Shown: positions 15,889-26,423 of the stretch, in pieces
How the letters are laid out: each line of letters starts with the position of its first letter
Position numbering within the stretch: position 1 is the first letter of the stretch
Origin: Pirellula staleyi DSM 6068
GTDB lineage: Bacteria > Planctomycetota > Planctomycetia > Pirellulales > Pirellulaceae
DNA length: 64,000 nt
Direction: 5' to 3'
Assembly (NCBI RefSeq): GCF_000025185.1
Contig: NC_013720.1
Span: forward strand, 1,426,001-1,490,000
Made by a program: the position numbers and the translations under genes
The notes under the pieces: generated by a model
Database searches by the model: none
The model's input: only the letters and a program-made list of their open reading frames with translations
Told to the model about the DNA's origin: nothing

Positions 15889-16607
15889 ATGAGACAACTA
15901 ACCACTCTGCTCGTCGTGATCGCTGGACTGCTCTTGGTAAGCAGTTCGTCGGCGCCGGCCAGTGACACTCGCGGCGTTCATCTGATCCTTCTGTCAGGCC
16001 AGTCCAACATGGCCAACCTGGATCCTGCTCAGGTCTTCATTCCTGAAGTGGAAAGGCACTTTGGTGCCGAGAATGTGGTGATCGTAAAAGTAGCCCGAAG
16101 CGGCCAGCCAATTCGCCGCTGGTACAAGAAGTGGACAGTCACCGGCAAACAGAACCCAAAAGAAATTGGTGATCTCTACGAGCAACTAATGGCAACTGCC
16201 GAGAAGGCACTCAACGGCAGACCCATTCAGTCCGCAACTCTGATTTGGATGCAGGGAGAGCGGGATGTCAAGGAACGCCTGTCTGCTCACTACAAAGTGG
16301 CCTTTCTCGGTATGGTGGAGCAGCTCAAGACTGATTTAGATGTCCCTCAAATCAATTATATCATTGGCCGAATCAGCGATTCGGGGCCGGGCAACAAAGA
16401 CTGGGACAGCATTCGCGATGTGCAACAAAAGCTCGGAGAATCAGGTCCTCACAGCGCATGGATCAATACCGACGATCTCAATGACGACGGCCAGAAACGC
16501 AATGATCTCCACTATTCAGAGAAGGGATATCAACTGCTCGCCAAGCGTTCTGCAGATAAAGCAATTCCGTTGCTGAGCGCTCCGAGCAAACAGGAAAATT
16601 GCCACCC

Positions 16608-16611
<4 letters not shown>
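15889..16611 (+). CDS. SASA-type carbohydrate esterase (SGNH hydrolase family)
   Basis: A 240-residue secreted protein. Signal peptide at residues 1-25 ([19 protein letters not shown]). [12 protein letters not shown] carries the nucleophile Ser of sialate O-acetylesterase-like (DUF303/SASA) enzymes. WMQGERDVK is the central block, and [13 protein letters not shown] holds the Asp-x-x-His pair near the C-terminus. Such enzymes remove acetyl groups from sugars, here probably alongside desulfation. The 87 bp before it, after the sulfatase, holds only a short stretch. The stop overlaps the start of the next sulfatase (ATGA). Confidence 0.9.
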
Positions 16612-17526
<915 letters not shown>

Positions 17527-17539
17527 CGACAGATTCATC

Positions 17540-18831
17540 ATGAACGGATCAACAACCATGACCATTTCACATCAAACTAATCCATCACGTCGAACTCTCT
17601 TGAAAACGATCGGCGCGACGACTGCGCTAGCTGCGTCCGATCTTTTGCCTTCCCTGGTTTACGCCGCGCCGTCAATAACCGCGAAGGACAAAATACGAGT
17701 GGGTTTGATCGGTGCTGGAAACCGAGCCAAATGGCTGACGCGCTCCTTGTCTCGTGAATCCCAGCGAGCCGAATTGGTTGCCGTCTGTGATTGCTACCTG
17801 CCACAGATCGATGCGCTTGCTTCGGATAACACGAGAGACCCAAAGCTGGGGATGCCTGGAAACGCTATCAGAACTACGAGCAGATGTTCGACCAGGAACA
17901 ACTCGATGCGGTGATGATCGCGACTCCGGATCATGTGCGGGTGCGAGCCGCCATCATCGCCTGTGCCAAAGGCCTGGATATTTACGCGGAGAAGCCGCTC
18001 AGTTTCAGCATTCCGGAAGGTCGCGCACTTGTGAGCGCGGTCCGCAAACACAAGCGAATCCTTCAGGTGGGAACACAACAACGTAGCACCGCCATCAACC
18101 GGTATGCCTGCCAGTTCGTTCGCGATGGTGGCCTGGGAAAGGTCCACACGATCCTGGTCAAAAACATGCCAGGCTCGCGGCCCGCAGGTGGCTTAACATC
18201 GGTAGCGGTTCCGGAGGGAATGGACTGGAATCGTTTTTGCGATCAGGCACCGCTGCTGGGATACAACCCCGATCTTCATCGTAATTGGCGGCGATACGAT
18301 CCGTTTACAGGGGGCACGATTTGCGATCGTGGAGCCCATGCGCTCGACATGGTTCATCTGGCGATGGGCTGGGACGCCATTGCGCCCAAGAGGATCGAAC
18401 CGACTGACGAAGGCAACAACTATTGGGAGCGCGGCGTCCGCATGTACTATCCTGATGGCACGGAGGTGCGCGTAGAAAACAAAGCTGGACCCGAGTTTGG
18501 CGGCATCTTCACTGGTGACAAAGGAAAAATGGAAATCAATCGTGGGCGATTCGCCTGCAACCCGAAGGGGCTCCTTCAAGAGTTCGAAGGAGCCGACACC
18601 GAAAACCACGTTGCGAACTGGCTTGATTGCATCCAATCGCGAGAAGAACCCAACGCACCGGTCGAAGTGGGGCATCTTGTGACGAGCGTTTCGCACTTAA
18701 TCAATATCTGTCGAATCACCGGCCGCGCGATCGACTGGGATGCGACTGCAGAACAGATCGTTGGAGACAAAGAGGCTAACGACCTGCTCACCAAAACTCG
18801 CCGTCCCGAATTTGCACTGCCGAAAACCTAA
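17540..18831 (+). pseudogene. Gfo/Idh/MocA-family oxidoreductase with a frameshift
   Basis: The Tat-type leader is SRRTLLKTIGATTALAAS. The Rossmann motif is IRVGLIGAGNRAKW, then AELVAVCDCY. Near 17830-17850 the reading frame changes by a net -1 (or +2): the first frame ends at 17914, while the second, detectable from [12 protein letters not shown] at 17851, continues through [19 protein letters not shown] and AEKPLS to the end at 18831. The C-terminal domain ([20 protein letters not shown]) is intact. These secreted NAD(P)-dependent sugar oxidoreductases are common in planctomycete glycan loci. A single indel explains everything, so a recent mutation, sequencing error or programmed shift are all possible. 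ATG at 17558 is an alternative start. Confidence 0.85.
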
Positions 18832-18844
18832 GCACGGAAATCCC

Positions 18845-19510
18845 ATGATAAGAAACATGATTCTCGCAGTCGTTATCGCAACAGTGATTGCGACACCGCC
18901 CGCAGTTGCCGAAGACTGGCAGGTGCTCTTTGATGGAACGAGCCTGCAAGGCTGGCAGCCGTCCAACGACAACATGCAATTTGAGTTGGTCGATGGAGTG
19001 ATTCTTGGTTCGAGTTCCGCCCAAACTCATTTTCTGGTCACGAGCAGCAAGTACGGAGACTTTGAGTTGGAGCTTGAAGTCAAGCTGCACGACACCGACC
19101 TAAATTCTGGGGTGCAGATCCGCACGAGTACGAGTCGGACGAACGAAAAAGGCGACTCTCGCGCAGTGATTCATGGCCCGCAGGTCGATCTTGGGAAATC
19201 ACCCGGGCGCAGCGGACAGCTCTTTAGTCAGGGTAATGGTGCCTGGATCACGCCCAAGGACAAACTCGCCAGTAGCAGTGCGATGAAGAACGGAGAGTGG
19301 AATACGTTGCGAGTCTTAGCCGTTGGTCCACGAATCCAAACGTGGGTCAATGGCCAGCAGATTGCGGACGTGACCGACGAAGAAGCCTACGCCAAGTATC
19401 CATCGGGCGTGATCGCACTGCAGGTGCACGGTGTCAAGAATTCACCAGAGAAAGGTCGCCACGTCTCGTTTCGATCCATTCGTATTCGCAAAATCGAAAC
19501 CGCCAAGTAA
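18845..19510 (+). CDS. DUF1080 (3-keto-disaccharide hydrolase-like) secreted protein
   Basis: 221 residues. Signal peptide 1-22 ([18 protein letters not shown]), then the family opening [46 protein letters not shown] and the closing RSIRIRKI strands of a jelly-roll fold. ATG at 18845 is chosen because it directly precedes the leader; an upstream in-frame start lies inside the oxidoreductase gene. DUF1080 and Gfo/Idh partners together are thought to process oxidised (3-keto) sugars; that role is inferred from the family. It sits 13 bp after the oxidoreductase in the same direction. Confidence 0.9.
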   Translation: MIRNMILAVVIATVIATPPAVAEDWQVLFDGTSLQGWQPSNDNMQFELVDGVILGSSSAQTHFLVTSSKYGDFELELEVKLHDTDLNSGVQIRTSTSRTNEKGDSRAVIHGPQVDLGKSPGRSGQLFSQGNGAWITPKDKLASSSAMKNGEWNTLRVLAVGPRIQTWVNGQQIADVTDEEAYAKYPSGVIALQVHGVKNSPEKGRHVSFRSIRIRKIETAK

Positions 19511-19580
19511 CACCCGAGAGCGAGATTCCTTTCGAACTCAGTGGTCGCAGGAAAACCACTCGCTCCAGGGAGAATCAATC

Positions 19581-20987
19581 ATGAAATCCATCCCATGCCT
19601 TCTAATGCTCCTGCTGTGGATGCTTGCGTCGCCGTCGCGAGAATTACTGGCTAAGACGCCCGCCAAGCCCAACGTTCTGCTGCTGATTGTCGATGATCTC
19701 AACACTTGGTTGATGGAAGATCCCACGCGCTACTCCGGCAAAGTCGTCGCACCCAATCTCCAGGAGTTGGGCAAGCAGGGAATCGTCTTTCGTCGGGCGT
19801 ACGCCGCCAGCCCGGTGTGTTGCCCATCCCGCACCGCATTGCTTTCCGGCGTGCGCCCTTGGCAATCGGGGATGTACGAGAACGGGCTCGATTCGTCCGC
19901 GAGTGCGGCGCTGAAACAGGCCACGTCGATGCCCGCCGTGTTCAAGCAGGCAGGGTATTACACAGCATCTTACGGCAAGGTCGGCCACGGCTGGCGACTT
20001 GGCGACGTATGGGATGATTCCTTGGCCCACAGGCGCGACCCCGCTCCACCGCAAGCCCCGTTACTCCCATTCACCCGCGGCGAGCTGGACTGGGGGCTAA
20101 CGCACCTGAAGGAAGCGGAAATGAGCGACACAAAAATCGCGGATGCCGCGGTGACTCAGCTGCAACGAAAGCACGATCGCCCCTTTTTCATTGCCTGCGG
20201 CCTGTTCCATCCTCACATGCCGTGGTACATCCCACAAAAATATTTTGACATGTTTCCGGTGGATGAGGTGAAAACTCCGGAGATTCTCGATACCGACCTG
20301 GATGACTTGCCGCCTCTGGGCCGGGCTGTCACTCAAGGCAAGGCGAAGTTCGTCGATCAGGTGATGGAGAACAAGGTGCACAAAGAGGGCGTGCGTGCAT
20401 ATCTGGCAGCCACCGCCTATGCCGACTTCCAAATGGGTCGTGTCGTGGAAGCGCTCAAGCAAAGCCCCTATGCCGACAACACGATCGTGGTGTTCCTGAG
20501 CGATCATGGCTTCCACCTCGGTGAGAAGCACCACTGGCAGAAGAATACACTCTGGCAAGAGGCTACGCATTGTAACCTGGCCTTCCGCGTTCCAGGAATC
20601 ACGACGCCCAGCAGTGTTTGCCAGCGGTGCGTCTCCCTCCAGGATCTCTACCCGACCTTGATGGACCTCACTGGCCTCACACCACCATCCCAGGTGGAAG
20701 GGCGTTCGCTGGTGCCGCTCCTCAAGGAACCCAAGGCTGCATGGGAGAGCACGGCAATCACTTCTTGGGGCGATCGCTACGTCGCCATTCGGACAGAGCA
20801 TTATCGCTATATCCGTTATCGCGATGACCAGGAAGAACTTTACGACCTCTTGAATGACCCACATGAGTGGACCAACCAGATCAAGAACCAAGACTACGCT
20901 GCCGACGTCGAGATCCTGCGTTCAAAGATACCCGCACTGAAGGACATGGCCCCGAAGCTGAAGTCCGGCCGTCGAAGCGACGACTAG
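19581..20987 (+). CDS. Sulfatase, iduronate-2-sulfatase-like
   Basis: 468 residues with signal peptide (LLMLLLWMLASPSRELLA). NVLLLIVDDLNTW and the formylglycine motif CPSRT at Cys81, preceded by another Cys (VCCPSRT), match the iduronate-2-sulfatase subgroup, as do FFIACGLFHPHMPW and FLSDHGFHLGEKHHW. The ending EELYDLLNDPHEWTNQ is typical. ATG at 19581 is preceded by GGGAGA. 70 bp after the DUF1080 gene, same strand. Probable substrate: a uronic-acid or similar 2-O-sulfated sugar, inferred only from the subgroup. Confidence 0.93.
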   Translation: MKSIPCLLMLLLWMLASPSRELLAKTPAKPNVLLLIVDDLNTWLMEDPTRYSGKVVAPNLQELGKQGIVFRRAYAASPVCCPSRTALLSGVRPWQSGMYENGLDSSASAALKQATSMPAVFKQAGYYTASYGKVGHGWRLGDVWDDSLAHRRDPAPPQAPLLPFTRGELDWGLTHLKEAEMSDTKIADAAVTQLQRKHDRPFFIACGLFHPHMPWYIPQKYFDMFPVDEVKTPEILDTDLDDLPPLGRAVTQGKAKFVDQVMENKVHKEGVRAYLAATAYADFQMGRVVEALKQSPYADNTIVVFLSDHGFHLGEKHHWQKNTLWQEATHCNLAFRVPGITTPSSVCQRCVSLQDLYPTLMDLTGLTPPSQVEGRSLVPLLKEPKAAWESTAITSWGDRYVAIRTEHYRYIRYRDDQEELYDLLNDPHEWTNQIKNQDYAADVEILRSKIPALKDMAPKLKSGRRSDD

Positions 20988-21074
20988 CGACTTGAGGCTG
21001 AAGCCCTCACCGTTTGCACCACACCCCCGATCCATCGAGTAGCTCCTGCCGATGATTTCAACTACTCTCTAGTT

Positions 21075-23699
21075 ATGAACTTCCGAGCATCTATTTCCGC
21101 AGTAATTGCATTTCTGTTTTGTGCAGGACTTGCGCTTCACCACTGTTCGACGTGGACTACGAAGTCGGCAGTTGCCGACGAGCCTAGCAAACCCGTCGCT
21201 GGCAAGGAGTCGGGTGCATCTTCGATCGCTGCTGGGCTGCCAGGATACAAGCAACGGGTCAGCCCGTTCTTTAACACTTATTGCGCTACATGCCACGGGC
21301 CGGAGAAGAGCAAAGCGGGCCTCAGTGTCCTTGCGCTCAATGGCGATCTTGCTGCAGGTGAGGATTTAGACCAGTGGGAGTCGGTGCTCGAGATGCTCGA
21401 GGCTGGCGAGATGCCGCCGATTGACGAGCGACAGCCCATCAAAGCCGAAGTCGATGCGGTGAAGCATTGGATCGAGTCGGGGATGCGCGACTATGTGCAG
21501 CAGGCCAAAGCCGTGCAGCGCGAGCCGAAAACCCGTAGGCTGACGAACGTCGAGTACGAGAACACACTCAGCGATCTGCTCGGTTTCGAACTGGCCGTGA
21601 TCGACGAATTGCCGGAAGACCCGGCACACAACTACCACTTCAACAACAACGCCGAATTGATGCGGCTCGGTCCCGAGCAGTTAGACAGATACCTGGAGAT
21701 CGCACGCAAAGCAATGCGCAGCGCGATCGTCGATCCGGAGCAGCCCACGGTCATCAAAGCCCGCAGCGAGTGGAAGCCGAGCGTTTCTAAAAACGGGACA
21801 GCTGCCAATGAAATTAGCGCCTGCGTTAACAAATTCAGCGGACCCCCGCAGCGTAAAATTGGGATTACGGGTGCGCCCATCAGCGGCGAGTTTCGCATCC
21901 GCATGAGCGCCGCTGCTCTGCTGGTGCCAGGCTGCGACGAAGTCCCCCTCGAGGTGAGCATTGGGATGCCAATCGATGGCGACCACAACGAGAAGCCGTA
22001 TCGAGTTGTTGCAGTCGCTTACCTCACCAACTCGCCGGACGAGCCTAAGGTTTATGAATTTCGAGGGCGGATCGAGAACTTTCCTTATGCCACGGCCTCC
22101 GACAAAAAGAATGGCTCCGTCGTACATCGCAGAGAGTTGCGAACGCAGATCATCTACGACGACGGCACCCCCAACAACGGTGCAGTGTTTTCCGAGGAGC
22201 AACAGCGACTGTCGATGCTACGCGCGGCCATCGATTGGATCGAGTTTGAAGCGCCCGTGTTCGAGGTCTGGCCACCCAAGCACCACACCGACATTCTGTT
22301 TGAGTCGCCGCTGAAGCAAAGCGACGAACCTGCCTACGTACGGGCGGTGCTCGAACGATTCATGTCGCGGGCCTATCGTCGACCAGCAACCGACGACGAA
22401 GTCGAGCGGTTCGTCAAGGTCTACCTCTTAACTCGTCCAACTGTCGACACCTTGGAAGAGGCAATCCGAGAGACTTTGGCGCTGGTGCTAGTCGCGCCGC
22501 GGTTTCTCTACCATACCGAGTGGGATGCAGCCACAGACGATCATTATGCAATCGCCTCGCGACTCTCGTATTTCCTCTGGGCGAGCATGCCCGACCAGGA
22601 GCTCTTGGATCTTGCCGCTAAAAAGGAACTTAACGTTCCCGAGGTGATCGAGCAGCAGGTGCTGCGGATGCTCGCCGACGAAAAGTCGCAGAGTTTTGTG
22701 GAAGACTTCACCCTGCAGTGGCTGAGCATCAAGAAGTCGCTGACGGTCCCGATTAACCGGGATCTGTACCCTCAGTTTCTTAGTCTTCGCGCAATCGGCG
22801 AGACTGCTGGAACCGAGTTGCCCTATCGGCCGGCAATCCGCGACTACATGATGCAAGAAACGGTTGGTTTTGTTGGCCAGCTGATCCGTGAAAACAAGAG
22901 CGTGCTGAATGTCGTCGATTCTGATTTCGCCTATCTCAACGAGCGGCTTGCTGCGCACTATGGGGTCGATGGCGTGAGGGGTATGAAGATGCGTTCGGTA
23001 CCGATCAAGCCCGAGCACCATCTCGGCGGGCTACTCACGCACGGCTCGGTACTGATCGGAAATGGCACGGGCACCGCTCCTCACCCAATCTATCGCGCGG
23101 TCTGGCTGCGCGAGGCGATCCTCGGCGATACCGTTGCACCACCCCCATCGGAGGTCCCGGCGCTGAGCGATTCGGCAGGCGATTCGCTCGAAAAGGCCCT
23201 CTCGATCGCCCAACTCTTGGCCAAGCACCGCAACGTCCAGTCGTGCAACGATTGTCACTTCCGGCTCGACCCTTGGGGGATTCCGTTCGAGGAATATAGC
23301 GCCATCGGCCAGTTCCAGCCCAAGGTTCCCAAAGACGGAACTCGCGTCCGCCCGTTCGATGCCAGCTTCCAAGACCGGGCCAGCTATGCGCAGTACCTTG
23401 ACTCGATCAACGTCGTCGAAGTCTCCGCCAAAGCCCGTGTTCCGCACGGCCCAGAGGTCAACGGGCTCCGCGAACTCAAAGACTATTTGCTCCAAGAACG
23501 CAAAGATGAAATCGTCCAGAATGTGATCCGGCGTCTGTTAACCTATGGTATCGGCCGAAATCTAACGTACCACGATCGGTTTGCAGTGCAGCAGCTGTTT
23601 CACGAAGCTCAAACCAAGGGCTTGGGCATACGGGATATCATCGTTTCGATCTGCAAGAGCGAAGTGTTCCGAGAATCCGCTTCGAAGAAGAAAGATTGA
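21075..23699 (+). CDS. DUF1592/DUF1588/DUF1585 c-type cytochrome-like protein
   Basis: 874 residues. The N-terminal secretion signal is ISAVIAFLFCAGLALHH. A haem c motif CATCH is at residues 70-74, followed by SKAGLSVL and the planctomycete cytochrome-like domain. DUF1587 follows (TRRLTNVEYENTLSDLLGF), then DUF1592 (FMSRAYRRPATDDEVERFV), DUF1588 (THGSVLIGNGTGTAPHPI) and a second CNDCH motif in the DUF1585-type end. These proteins always pair with DUF1552 proteins; the function of the pair is unknown, but electron transfer in the periplasm is likely. Own start after an 87 bp gap. Confidence 0.95.
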   Translation: MNFRASISAVIAFLFCAGLALHHCSTWTTKSAVADEPSKPVAGKESGASSIAAGLPGYKQRVSPFFNTYCATCHGPEKSKAGLSVLALNGDLAAGEDLDQWESVLEMLEAGEMPPIDERQPIKAEVDAVKHWIESGMRDYVQQAKAVQREPKTRRLTNVEYENTLSDLLGFELAVIDELPEDPAHNYHFNNNAELMRLGPEQLDRYLEIARKAMRSAIVDPEQPTVIKARSEWKPSVSKNGTAANEISACVNKFSGPPQRKIGITGAPISGEFRIRMSAAALLVPGCDEVPLEVSIGMPIDGDHNEKPYRVVAVAYLTNSPDEPKVYEFRGRIENFPYATASDKKNGSVVHRRELRTQIIYDDGTPNNGAVFSEEQQRLSMLRAAIDWIEFEAPVFEVWPPKHHTDILFESPLKQSDEPAYVRAVLERFMSRAYRRPATDDEVERFVKVYLLTRPTVDTLEEAIRETLALVLVAPRFLYHTEWDAATDDHYAIASRLSYFLWASMPDQELLDLAAKKELNVPEVIEQQVLRMLADEKSQSFVEDFTLQWLSIKKSLTVPINRDLYPQFLSLRAIGETAGTELPYRPAIRDYMMQETVGFVGQLIRENKSVLNVVDSDFAYLNERLAAHYGVDGVRGMKMRSVPIKPEHHLGGLLTHGSVLIGNGTGTAPHPIYRAVWLREAILGDTVAPPPSEVPALSDSAGDSLEKALSIAQLLAKHRNVQSCNDCHFRLDPWGIPFEEYSAIGQFQPKVPKDGTRVRPFDASFQDRASYAQYLDSINVVEVSAKARVPHGPEVNGLRELKDYLLQERKDEIVQNVIRRLLTYGIGRNLTYHDRFAVQQLFHEAQTKGLGIRDIIVSICKSEVFRESASKKKD

Positions 23700-23701
23700 G
23701 C

Positions 23702-25099
23702 ATGACACAAAAATCGTGGCACCTGAATCGACGAAGCCTACTTCGAGGCGCAGGCGTGGCCCTGGCGCTGCCATACCTTAGCGCGATGGAAGGCTATTCG
23801 AAGACCGATGCCGACGCGGCAGAGACAAAAGCTCCCCAGCGATTTCTAGCGGCGTACATCTCCTACGGAGTGTACATGCCGGATGGCCAGAGTGGCGTCC
23901 CGCGCAAGAAACCCGACGGCACCTATGATCACCATGAGTGGAGCTGGTGGCCTCAGGGTTCACCGGGCAAGATCGAATCGTTCAACAAATCTTCGGAGCC
24001 GTTCGATCCACTCAAAGACCAGGTGACCTACCTCCGTGGTCTCGACCACAAGGGTGGTTACAAGATGGGTGGACATAGCAGTGGCGATGTCTTCCTCACC
24101 GGTGCCAACATGGCGGAGGTCGAGACAACCAATAACATCTCCATCGATCAGCTGATGGCCAAACACCTGGGGCACCTCACGCGCCATGACTCGCTTGTCA
24201 TGGGGACCGAAGGGGGCACCGGGTCGTACCAACGATCCAAAACGCTCTCGCACCGGGGTCCGGGCAAGCCGATCCCCTCGATGCACAAACCTCAGGAGAT
24301 TTTTAGCCGCCTGTTTAACCCCTACGGCGATCAGGGAATCGAGCAAGTGCGAGCCAGCCTGAAACGCGATGCGAGTATCCTCGACCTACTCACAGAGGAT
24401 AGTAAGAGTTTCCACGGCCAGCTGGGGGCCGAAGACAAGCGAAAGATGGAGGAGTATCTCGAATCCGTCCGTGAGATAGAAAAGCGGGTCGAGCGTACCA
24501 GCCAGTGGACCCACACTCCGTTGCCGGGCGTCGATACGAAAGGTGTGAACCTGGAAGTCAATCACGGGGGGCGACCAGCCGACTACATCCGCGTGATGTA
24601 CGACCTGGCTTACCTTGCTTTCGTCACCGACCAGACACGCGTCGCGACGTTCATGACCGAGAGTGAACACTCCCAGGACAGCGAGCTCTGGAACTATGCC
24701 AATTATGCGCTCGGCTACAAAGGTGCCACCCACGACATCGCCCACAAGCGGCCCGAGGTCATCTCCGGCCAGTGGGACAAGTGGCGCAACGAGAACCATG
24801 CCTATTTCCTCAAGCGACTGGCGAGCACGCAGGAGGGCAACGGCACGATGCTCGATAATACACTCGTCCTTTATGGATCAGCCCACCCGCACGCCTCGCA
24901 CAGTGGCATGAACTATCCGCTACAACTCTCCGGTGGCAAGAACATGGGCTTCCAACATGGCCAGCTGCACGAATTCGTCGACTACAAGAAGGTGCCGCTG
25001 GCCAACCTATTTGTCACCATGCTTCAGGCCATGGAAATCCCCGTTGATAAGTTCGCCGATAGCACTGGTACACTCAACCAACTGCTTCGAGCCAGCTAG
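23702..25099 (+). CDS. DUF1552 protein with Tat leader
   Basis: 465 residues. The leader NRRSLLRGAGVALALPYLS is a twin-arginine type. Blocks typical of DUF1552 follow: YISYGVYMPDG, DQVTYLRGLDHKGGY, GGHSSGDVFLTGAN, SIDQLMAKHLG, LFNPYGD and near the end NTLVLYGSAHPHASHSG. It follows the DUF1592 gene by 2 bp; the usual planctomycete pair. ATG 23702 chosen over an in-frame TTG six bases upstream. Substrate and reaction unknown. Confidence 0.95.
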   Translation: MTQKSWHLNRRSLLRGAGVALALPYLSAMEGYSKTDADAAETKAPQRFLAAYISYGVYMPDGQSGVPRKKPDGTYDHHEWSWWPQGSPGKIESFNKSSEPFDPLKDQVTYLRGLDHKGGYKMGGHSSGDVFLTGANMAEVETTNNISIDQLMAKHLGHLTRHDSLVMGTEGGTGSYQRSKTLSHRGPGKPIPSMHKPQEIFSRLFNPYGDQGIEQVRASLKRDASILDLLTEDSKSFHGQLGAEDKRKMEEYLESVREIEKRVERTSQWTHTPLPGVDTKGVNLEVNHGGRPADYIRVMYDLAYLAFVTDQTRVATFMTESEHSQDSELWNYANYALGYKGATHDIAHKRPEVISGQWDKWRNENHAYFLKRLASTQEGNGTMLDNTLVLYGSAHPHASHSGMNYPLQLSGGKNMGFQHGQLHEFVDYKKVPLANLFVTMLQAMEIPVDKFADSTGTLNQLLRAS

Positions 25100-25470
25100 T
25101 GACTTTGTCGGTAGATTTGTGCGAGGAGGATGGTGACTTGGTCCCGTTCTTGCAAACTAGCCGTGGTGACCTACACGGCAAGTAGATTTCCCAGGGGATT
25201 GACCGCAATATTGGCCTTCGAACCCTACTTTTCGCACTATCATAGAACTTGCAAAGTTCGGTCTGTCGGGAGGCCCTAAGGTTGTGAAAAATCTTCGGCC
25301 AAGGTTGCAGGCCTGCCCGCTCAACGATCCGTTTCAGCTGAGTTCCGAGATTCTTCCCTGGTCCCCGATAGCTTGGGATGACGAACTCGGCTCACCTCCT
25401 CTGCAGCCCGACGCATCCAAGCTCAAAAAGTGCGTGGGGCTGTGCCGCCCATTGCGTTTAAGGCAATACT
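25100..25470. other. Intergenic, no gene or riboswitch recognised
   Basis: About 370 bp between the DUF1552 gene and the methyltransferase gene. Short frames exist on both strands but none is protein-like. I looked for SAM- or cobalamin-riboswitch consensus motifs, which could suit the following gene, and saw none that I would trust. Confidence 0.5.
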
Positions 25471-26355
25471 TTGGTGAACAGGAATTGGAAACTGCTGAAC
25501 GGTGAACTTCTCTTGCTTGATGGCGCAACCGGCACGGAGTTGAACCGACGCGGATTGGACACCGGCTTGCCAATGTGGTCGGCGAACGCGCTCACCACTG
25601 ATACCGGGCTGAATGTATTACGCCAGATTCATCTGGACTATTTGCAGGCGGGGGCGGACATCCTCACCGCCAACACCTTTCGCACGCATCGCCGCGCGCT
25701 GGCTAGCAAAGTGCACGCCGCACGCGAATTAACCATGCGCGCGGTGGCGACCGCCCAAGAGGCCATCGCCGAATTTGGTCAAGCAGCACAAGTGGCAGGC
25801 TCGGTGTCCCCACTCGAAGATTGTTATCGTCCCGACCTAGTGCCACCTGATGACATGTGCCGCGCCGAGCACTCCGAGCGCATCCAGCATCTCGTGGATG
25901 CGGGCGTTGACCTGCTGTTGATCGAGACGATGAGCTCGATTCGCGAAGCTGTGATTGCGGCCAAATTAGCGACGATCACCGGCCTGCCCACATTGGTCAG
26001 TTTTGTGTGCGACGGCGAAGGGCGAATCCTGTCTGGCGAACCGGTGGCGGTTGCCGCTGAGTTGTTGTTGCCGCTGGGGGTGAAGGCCCTGGGCGTGAAC
26101 TGCGGTCCGGCTCACACACTGGCTAAACCATTGGTAGAGTTGCGGAGGATCTGCGGCCCTGATTTTCCGCTCATTGCCTATGGTAACATTGGCTATGCCG
26201 ACGAGGCCCAAGGCTGGATCAACACGGACGCCGAAAGCCCGGAGAGTTACTTGCACCACGCTGAAACTTGGCCGGCGCAAATTTTAGGCGGCTGTTGTGG
26301 CACCACTCCGGCGCATATTCGCAGGCTAAGAGTCAGAAGCAACGATACGACCTGA
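25471..26355 (+). CDS. Homocysteine S-methyltransferase family protein
   Basis: 294 residues. The N-terminal GELLLLDGATGTELNRRGLD is the family opening. LTANTFRTHR and SVSPLEDCYRPD follow. LLIETMSSIREAVIAA, the Cys in ALGVNCGP and the C-terminal GGCCGTTPAHIR give the three zinc-ligand cysteines. It would move a methyl group from a donor such as S-methylmethionine to homocysteine or another thiol. Start is TTG 25471 or GTG 25474; no ATG is available in frame nearby. Independent of the flanking glycan genes. Confidence 0.9.
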   Translation: MVNRNWKLLNGELLLLDGATGTELNRRGLDTGLPMWSANALTTDTGLNVLRQIHLDYLQAGADILTANTFRTHRRALASKVHAARELTMRAVATAQEAIAEFGQAAQVAGSVSPLEDCYRPDLVPPDDMCRAEHSERIQHLVDAGVDLLLIETMSSIREAVIAAKLATITGLPTLVSFVCDGEGRILSGEPVAVAAELLLPLGVKALGVNCGPAHTLAKPLVELRRICGPDFPLIAYGNIGYADEAQGWINTDAESPESYLHHAETWPAQILGGCCGTTPAHIRRLRVRSNDTT

Positions 26356-26423
26356 AACAAACTACGTCGCTCCTGCGCTGGGTTGTTCGGCCACCAAATA
26401 CCAACCATGACGAGAATCCAACG

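Noticed and set aside
25100-25470. A SAM or cobalamin riboswitch upstream of the homocysteine methyltransferase
   Set aside because: No conserved core motif of either class could be identified.
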